Source: Nocardioides luteus
GTDB lineage: Bacteria; Actinomycetota; Actinomycetes; Propionibacteriales; Nocardioidaceae
NCBI RefSeq assembly: GCF_014648595.1
Contig: NZ_BMRK01000004.1
Span: 81,717-145,716 of the forward strand
DNA: 64,000 nt
Direction: 5' to 3'
How positions within the stretch are numbered: the stretch's first letter is position 1; each line of letters opens with the position of its first letter. Of the stretch, positions 59,447-64,000 are shown one piece after another. The position numbers were made by a program, and so were the translations under genes. The notes below the pieces were generated by a model. The model was not told the origin of the DNA. It saw only the letters and a program-made list of their open reading frames with translations, and did not search any database.

Positions 59447-61488
59447 TTCCACTTGACGGGGTCGAGTCCGTACTCCTCGGCGATCGGGCCCCAGGCCTTG
59501 GCCGCGGCCTTCTTCGGCTCGTGGCTGGCGAGGCTGAGCGTGGTCGCCTTCTCCAGCTTGCGCTTGCCGCCGACGCACTCGCCCTTGCCGTTGACCTTGC
59601 GCTTCTCGCCCCAGGCCGCGAAGGCGAGGTCGGCGTTCTGGGCGGTCAGCCAGGCGGACTCGAGGTTCTTGACGAGCTTGCGCGACCCCGGGAGGACGGC
59701 GGTGTCGATCTTGGTGACCTTCTTCGCCAGCTTCTGGCGCGACGCCGCGGCGTCCTGGAAGGTCTGGATCGCCTCGTCGATGTTCTCGCACGCCTCGAGG
59801 TCGGCCTGGGCGGCGCCGATGGCCGCCTTGTCCTTGGCCGAGGTCTTGATCAGCTCGTCGATCTTCTTGGCCTCCGCCGCAGCGCCACCCTCGGTGGTGA
59901 CCGCACCCTGGGTGCCGCCGGTCTCCGCGCTGGCGTCGTCGCTGTTGTTCACCAGCCCGATGATGAAGGCGATGATCGCGACCACGACGGCCACGACCAG
60001 GACGATCAGGCCCCAGCGCTTCAGGTCGAGACCACCGACACTCTTGCCCTGACCGCGCTGCGGCTCGTAGCGGGCGTCGAAGGAGTTCGCGTAGGGGTCG
60101 TAGCCCTGCGGTGCCATCGGCGGCGGCGCGGGGGTGCTGGGGCCACCGCTGATCGGCGGCTGCCCGACGAGGGTCGCGTCGTTGTAGGGGTTCTGCGCGT
60201 AGGGGTCGCCGTAGGCCTGCTGGCCGTACGGATCCTGCGAACCGTCCTGCGGCTGCCCGTAGGGCGGCTCGAACCCCTGGTCGTAGCCCTGGTCGAACGG
60301 CTGCTGGTCGTAGGGCTGGTCGTACGGCTGCTGGTCGTGCGGCTGCTCGTAGGACGGCGACCACTGCGCCTGGTCGGGCTCCAACTGGGGCGCGAGCGGG
60401 GCGTAGGAGGGGTCACCGTACGTCGGCGGCTGCTGCGCCTGCTCGGGCTGGCCGTGGTCGGGCTGCCCATGGTCGGGCCGGCCGCCGGTCTGCTCCTGCG
60501 GCGGCGCGAACTGCTCGAACTCGTCGCGCGGTCGGGTGCCGCCGGTGGCCTCTTCGACTGCGTCGAACCGGGGGCTCATCGCGACCTGGGTCTCGTCGGG
60601 GCGCGGCTCCGGACTCTGCTCGGGCTGAGGCGGCATCGGCTGACGACGGTCCACCGGCGGCATCGCCTCGTGGGTCGCCTCGGGGCCGGACGCGGCGGGG
60701 GCACCCATCTGCGGAGCGGGCTGGATGAACCCCGGGTGCTCCCCGCTCTGGGCGCTGGCGCCGGTGGGGCGCTCGGGCAGCGGCGGCATGGCCATCGGCT
60801 CCGGGGTCTGCGGCTCCTGCTGCTCGCGCGGTCTCTCGTACGCCTGCTCAGGAGCCTGCTCCGGCACCGGCGCGGGCGGCGCGGGCTCGGCCTGCTCGGG
60901 AGCCGGCGGCTCGGGGGCGCGCTCGAAGGCCGACGGCATGGTCGGCAGCCCCTGCTGCGAAGCAGGCTCGGCAGCCTCGGGCTGAGGCATGTCCTCGGTC
61001 GGCTCGAGCTCCTCCTCGACCTTTCTGCGCTTGGGCAGGAAGAGCGACTGCGACTGGGAGGCGAGCTCGGGCTCGAACTTCGGCGTACGCGCCGCCAGCC
61101 CGAAGAGGCCGCCACCATCAGAACCCGCCGGCGGCGGAGCCATCCCGCCGCCGAATGCCGGCTGCTCGCCGCTGGGCGCGGTCATGCTCAGCTGGGGCGC
61201 CATCGAGGCCCCCGGCGTACGCCGGACCTGCTCGAGCGGCAACGGTGCCGGCTCCTCGTCGGTCTCGGGCGCAGAGGACGGGGCTGCTTGCCCGCGCCTC
61301 GGCAACGACGACAGACCACCCTGCTCAGGTTCGGCACCCCGCTGCGGCAGCCGCGGCGGTGCGACCGGCTCCGGTGCACCCTGCGACGGCGGCTGATGAG
61401 CGCTTCTGACGGGGGTCCCACAACCTGTGCAGAAGCGCATACCGGTGACGGCTGCACCGCACGAGGTGCACATGGACTCCATAGTCAT
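59437..61488 (-). CDS. Zinc-ribbon, proline/glutamine-rich single-pass membrane protein
   Basis: This protein of about 683 residues opens with a double-CxxC zinc ribbon (CTSCGAAVTGMRFCTGCG). It runs through about 500 residues of Pro/Gln/Glu-rich, presumably disordered sequence with YDQQPYDQPYDQQPFDQGYDQG-like repeats. It then has one transmembrane helix (WGLIVLVVAVVVAIIAFIIGLV) and ends in an outside alpha-helical domain of about 190 residues with two cysteines. It is a bacterial zinc-ribbon/TM protein of unknown role; the architecture resembles membrane-associated scaffolds. Three ATGs near the start are possible, and the first after GGTCCCCGG was used. Confidence 0.78.
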   Translation of the reverse strand: MTMESMCTSCGAAVTGMRFCTGCGTPVRSAHQPPSQGAPEPVAPPRLPQRGAEPEQGGLSSLPRRGQAAPSSAPETDEEPAPLPLEQVRRTPGASMAPQLSMTAPSGEQPAFGGGMAPPPAGSDGGGLFGLAARTPKFEPELASQSQSLFLPKRRKVEEELEPTEDMPQPEAAEPASQQGLPTMPSAFERAPEPPAPEQAEPAPPAPVPEQAPEQAYERPREQQEPQTPEPMAMPPLPERPTGASAQSGEHPGFIQPAPQMGAPAASGPEATHEAMPPVDRRQPMPPQPEQSPEPRPDETQVAMSPRFDAVEEATGGTRPRDEFEQFAPPQEQTGGRPDHGQPDHGQPEQAQQPPTYGDPSYAPLAPQLEPDQAQWSPSYEQPHDQQPYDQPYDQQPFDQGYDQGFEPPYGQPQDGSQDPYGQQAYGDPYAQNPYNDATLVGQPPISGGPSTPAPPPMAPQGYDPYANSFDARYEPQRGQGKSVGGLDLKRWGLIVLVVAVVVAIIAFIIGLVNNSDDASAETGGTQGAVTTEGGAAAEAKKIDELIKTSAKDKAAIGAAQADLEACENIDEAIQTFQDAAASRQKLAKKVTKIDTAVLPGSRKLVKNLESAWLTAQNADLAFAAWGEKRKVNGKGECVGGKRKLEKATTLSLASHEPKKAAAKAWGPIAEEYGLDPVKWKKL

Positions 61489-61712
61489 GTCCGGGGACCT
61501 TACCGATGATCCTTCCCAGTCTCGAACCCTCGTGGTCCGACAACTGGACACCCAGGTCGACAGTGCGGGGACAGTGCGCCCAAATACCCCCCACACCTTG
61601 GTAACACTCCGGCCAGCGTTTCGGTTTCCGATGCACACAAGGGATACGGGCACCGGTAAGATCGGGCGCGGCCTGCGCAAACCCCTCCGCACGAGGCGCT
61701 CTCGTGGGTCAC

Positions 61713-61786
61713 GCCTCCGTAGCTCAGCTGGATAGAGCATCGGCCTTCTAATCCGACGGTCACAGGTTCGAATCCTGTCGGGGGCG
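61713..61786 (+). tRNA. tRNA-Arg (anticodon TCT)
   Basis: The 74-base cloverleaf is complete. The acceptor is GCCTCCG with CGGGGGC (one G-T pair). The D arm is GCTC/GAGC and the anticodon loop is CTTCTAA, with TCT at the expected place. The T arm is ACAGG-TTCGAAT-CCTGT and the discriminator is G. Anticodon-stem pair 31-39 is a C-T mismatch. The 3' CCA is not encoded. It reads AGA codons, rare in this genome. Confidence 0.97.
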
Positions 61787-62196
61787 CAAGAAAAAATTAC
61801 CTGGCCAGGTGTCTGCGCAGCCCCGCGTGTCGCTAGCCAGCGCCGCTTCCGAGCCCCCGGAGGGGCGCATTTCGGGCCCACCACGAGAAGAACGCCTCGG
61901 CCCCGTGGACCAAGACGCTCCGATCTCACCCATCAACCAGGGCTTGGCGCGCTCGCCGCCCGAGCAGCTCTCGTCTGGACCGCGACTCCGGATCACCGAA
62001 GCCGCGGTGCCGACGGCGCGCTCCTGGTGTCAAACTCCTGGTCGTTCCCGGCCCGAAGACCGAGACGGCCGAGAAAGCCAGTCACCTTGATTGCGCGTCG
62101 GCGATACATAGGTAACCGCAGCGAGTCCTCTTTATGAGGGCGTCGCCCGTATTTCGCAATGTCATCGATTTCTTCACCGTCCGCAGACGACCGCCA
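61787..62196. other. Gene-free stretch after the tRNA
   Basis: About 410 bases carry no convincing reading frame: the open frames lack domain-like sequence and usual codon bias. An ACCTGGCCAGGT palindrome follows a short A-run just after the tRNA and may end its transcript. No second copy of the tRNA 3' end was noticed, so there is no evidence of an att site. The position next to a tRNA and a deletion-damaged locus is compatible with a past integration site. Confidence 0.5.
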
Positions 62197-63013
62197 TCAG
62201 GCGGCGGCGTGGGCACGGGTCATCATCCCGCCCACCACCTCGACGGATCGACGTCGCCCGACGAGCCGGCCGAGCGTTGCCGCGAGGCGGTTCGATCGAC
62301 CTGCGATCACCGAGGGCGGCGGGTTGCGGCGGTCGAGCGCGGACAGCGCCGTGCGCACGACGTCGCTCGCAGCCATCCGACGGGAGCCACCGTCGGCGGC
62401 GTCGCCCACGATGTCGAAGAACTCGGTCTCCGTCGCACCCGGCGACAGGGCGAGCACGCGCAGGTCGGTGTCGCGCGCTTCGTACCAGAGCGCCTCGGTG
62501 AAGCTGAGCACGAACGCCTTGCACGCTCCGTACACGGCCATCCTCGGGCCGGCCTGGTAGGCCGCCATGCTGGCGACGTTGGCCAGAAAGCCGCCTTCCT
62601 GCCCTCGGAGCGACGGCAGGAAGGCGTGGCTGATCTCGACCACGCTCGAGACGTCGAGCGCGATCTCCTTCTGGAGGTCGGCCAGGTCCTCCGTGTGGAA
62701 CAGACCGCTGTTCGCGAAGCCTGCGTTGTTCACCACGGCCGTCACCTCGACGCCCGCGTCGCCGAGGCCGCTGCGCAACCGCTGGCCGACACCCGGCAGG
62801 GCGAGGTCCATGGGCAGCGTGGTCACGGCGACGCCGTGGGCCGCGCGCAGCTGCGACGCCAACGCGTCGAGACGGTCGGCCCGCCGGGCGACGAGGACGA
62901 GGTCGCTACCCCGAGAGGCGAGCCGACGAGCGAACTCCGCACCGATGCCGGCGCTGGCACCGGTGATCAGCACGGTCTGACTGCGGTAGTCCAGGGGCTG
63001 CTTCGAGGGGAGG
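62197..63013 (-). CDS. SDR family oxidoreductase lacking its normal start
   Basis: About 270 residues form a complete Rossmann SDR: TVLITGASAGIGAEFARRLASRG (cofactor glycine motif), VVNNAGF, the serine segment VASMAA and YGACK (catalytic Tyr and Lys). The family end is ALDRRNPPPSVIAGRSNRLAATL. There is no start codon before QPLDYRSQTVLITG; going upstream, the frame runs antisense through a TetR remnant. The breakpoint therefore lies within a few codons of the original start, and both promoter and start were probably removed. Unless read through from elsewhere, the gene is likely silent. Confidence 0.75.
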
Positions 63014-63360
63014 ATCCCTGGACCGTCCTTCGCGGCGCCCTCGCGACCGCCCTGAAGACCGAGCCCGACGAGGCGCGGCTGCTCGCGATCTCCCAGATGG
63101 TGTACGAGACGCCGTCGCTCCGAGCGCGCAGCTACGAGAAGCACCTGCGCTGGTACGACAGTCTCGTGCCGCAGGTCGAACGTCGCCTTGGCGACGGCCC
63201 GCGCGCAGTGCTGCGCGCGAAGGCGATCGTCGGCTGCGTCATCACCTGTCTCGACATCGCCGGCGAGGCATGGACCCACGACGGGGGCAAGGCGTCGCTG
63301 ATCGACTACTTCGACACCGCCCTCGACGCAATGCGCTCGGAGAAGAGCGGCTCAGCATGA
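63001..63360 (+). pseudogene. C-terminal remnant of a TetR family regulator
   Basis: About 118 residues remain, DPWTVLRGALATALKTEPDEARLLAISQMVYETPSLRARSYEKHLRWYDSLVPQVERRLG, then RAKAIVGCVITCLDIAGEAW. This is the typical ligand-binding half of TetR proteins. The DNA-binding N-terminal half, the start codon and the spacer to the divergent SDR gene are absent. The frame simply merges into the antisense of the SDR gene. It must have been the SDR gene's divergent repressor before a deletion joined the two 5' regions. Confidence 0.78.
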
Positions 63361-63993
63361 CGGCGGCGCCGGCGCCACGACCGGCTCGGCGAGCGGCTGC
63401 GGCCCGGCGTACATCGCTCTGAAGAACGGCAGGGTGCGGTGCACCAGCGGGCCGATGAGCATCGCCTCGGCGACGGTGCCGAGGCCGACCATCCCGCCGA
63501 GCATCCAGCCGATCGCGAGCACGGTGATCTCGACGCCCGCGCGGCAGAGCCAGACCGGGGCTCCGGTGCGCTGGTGGAGGCCGGTCATCAGGCCGTCGCG
63601 TGGTCCGGGGCCGAGGCCGGGCGCGATGTAGATGCCGGTCGCCGCAGCCAGCAGGATCAGCCCCGCACCGAAGAGCGCGATCTGGGCGACCAGGGCCGAG
63701 GGCTGTGGGATCAGCCAGAGCCCGAGCTCGGCCGAGGTGCCGACGAGCAGGACGTTGAGAACCGTGCCGACGCCCGGCCTCTGGCGCAGCGGGATCCAGA
63801 CCAGCAGCACGGCCAGCCCGATCAGGTTGGTCATCATCCCGAACGAGATCCCGGTGAGCTCGACGAGACCGGACGCCAGGGTGTTCCAGGGCGCCAGCCC
63901 GAGCGAGGCCTGCACGAGCATGGCGACGGCGATGCCGTACAGGAAGAGTCCAGTTATCAACCACGAGAGCGACTTCAGCGAGAGATCCTTCAC
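63352..63993 (-). CDS. YczE/YyaS-like integral membrane protein
   Basis: This 213-residue protein has five or six membrane segments. It opens SLSWLITGLFLYGIAVAMLVQASLGLAPWNTLASGLVELTGISFG and later has GLGPGPRDGLMTGLHQRTG, the conserved loop of the YczE/DUF6198 family. The function is not established; relatives are called putative transporters. The start is a GTG seven bases from the window edge. The frame stays open to the edge, so the true start could lie outside. It converges on the TetR remnant with a nine-base overlap. Confidence 0.82.
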   Translation of the reverse strand: MKDLSLKSLSWLITGLFLYGIAVAMLVQASLGLAPWNTLASGLVELTGISFGMMTNLIGLAVLLVWIPLRQRPGVGTVLNVLLVGTSAELGLWLIPQPSALVAQIALFGAGLILLAAATGIYIAPGLGPGPRDGLMTGLHQRTGAPVWLCRAGVEITVLAIGWMLGGMVGLGTVAEAMLIGPLVHRTLPFFRAMYAGPQPLAEPVVAPAPPSC

Positions 63994-64000
63994 GATCGCC

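Noticed and set aside
61809-62090. A 93-codon open frame after the tRNA.
   Set aside because: No ribosome binding site, domain or typical codon bias; treated as non-coding.

Overview
The window is about 70% GC chromosomal DNA from an actinobacterium, most likely Nocardioidaceae (Nocardioides-like). That placement is an inference. It rests on an acyl-CoA carboxylase epsilon subunit, a SigE-family sigma factor, a group II truncated haemoglobin of the mycobacterial GlbO type, a mycothiol-dependent-nitroreductase-like DsbA protein, GPP34 proteins, a DUF222-HNH protein, many GTG starts and several apparently leaderless genes. No rRNA, CRISPR array, phage or intact insertion sequence was found. There is one tRNA (Arg-TCT).

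Layout. 1-3.1 kb: 3' end of an AtuA gene and its small partner, an Lrp regulator divergent from a DUF2000 gene, and purE. 3.2-6.7 kb: a dead ABC ATPase, an SNF2-type helicase and a large symmetric repeat, all lying between purE and purK. 6.7-12.2 kb: purK, an orphan OmpR-type DNA-binding protein, a class III adenylyl cyclase, birA, and acyl-CoA carboxylase beta and epsilon genes. 12.3-17.3 kb: a GT87-like membrane protein, a sigma/anti-sigma-like pair and a DUF885 hydrolase. 17.4-22.1 kb: a complete ytfQ-ytfR-ytfT-yjfF type galactofuranose ABC operon with LacI-like and Crp-like sites in front. 22.2-27.9 kb: a YcaQ-type glycosylase, a VOC protein, GPP34, an epoxide hydrolase divergent from a WYL regulator, then a graveyard of three decayed genes. 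27.9-37.4 kb: metG, two secreted cell-wall proteins (a PGRP amidase and a CHAP protein), two tandem DinB-like proteins, a DsbA-like protein and pepN. 37.4-42.4 kb: a repeat-rich stretch, a DUF222-HNH protein, an unknown gene, and a HelR-type RNA polymerase rescue ATPase preceded by a rifamycin-associated-element-like inverted repeat. 42.4-52 kb: MscS, OsmC, GlbO, thioesterase/thiolase, MarR/MFS, the ABC-F protein EttA and an SSB paralogue. 52-61.5 kb: two dynamin-like GTPases with PrsW, an aminopeptidase P, an amidase_3 lipoprotein and a zinc-ribbon membrane protein. 61.7-64 kb: tRNA-Arg, a gene-poor stretch, an SDR/TetR pair damaged by a head-to-head deletion, and a YczE-like membrane protein.

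The most notable features are the RAE-helR unit; several families of palindromic or tandem intergenic repeats, one copy of which lies in frame inside pepN; a cloverleaf-like 92-bp inverted-repeat element beside the HNH gene; two 32-bp-period repeat clusters in opposite orientation around the MarR/MFS pair; and decayed loci caught part-way through deletion. All calls come from reading the sequence. No database search was run.
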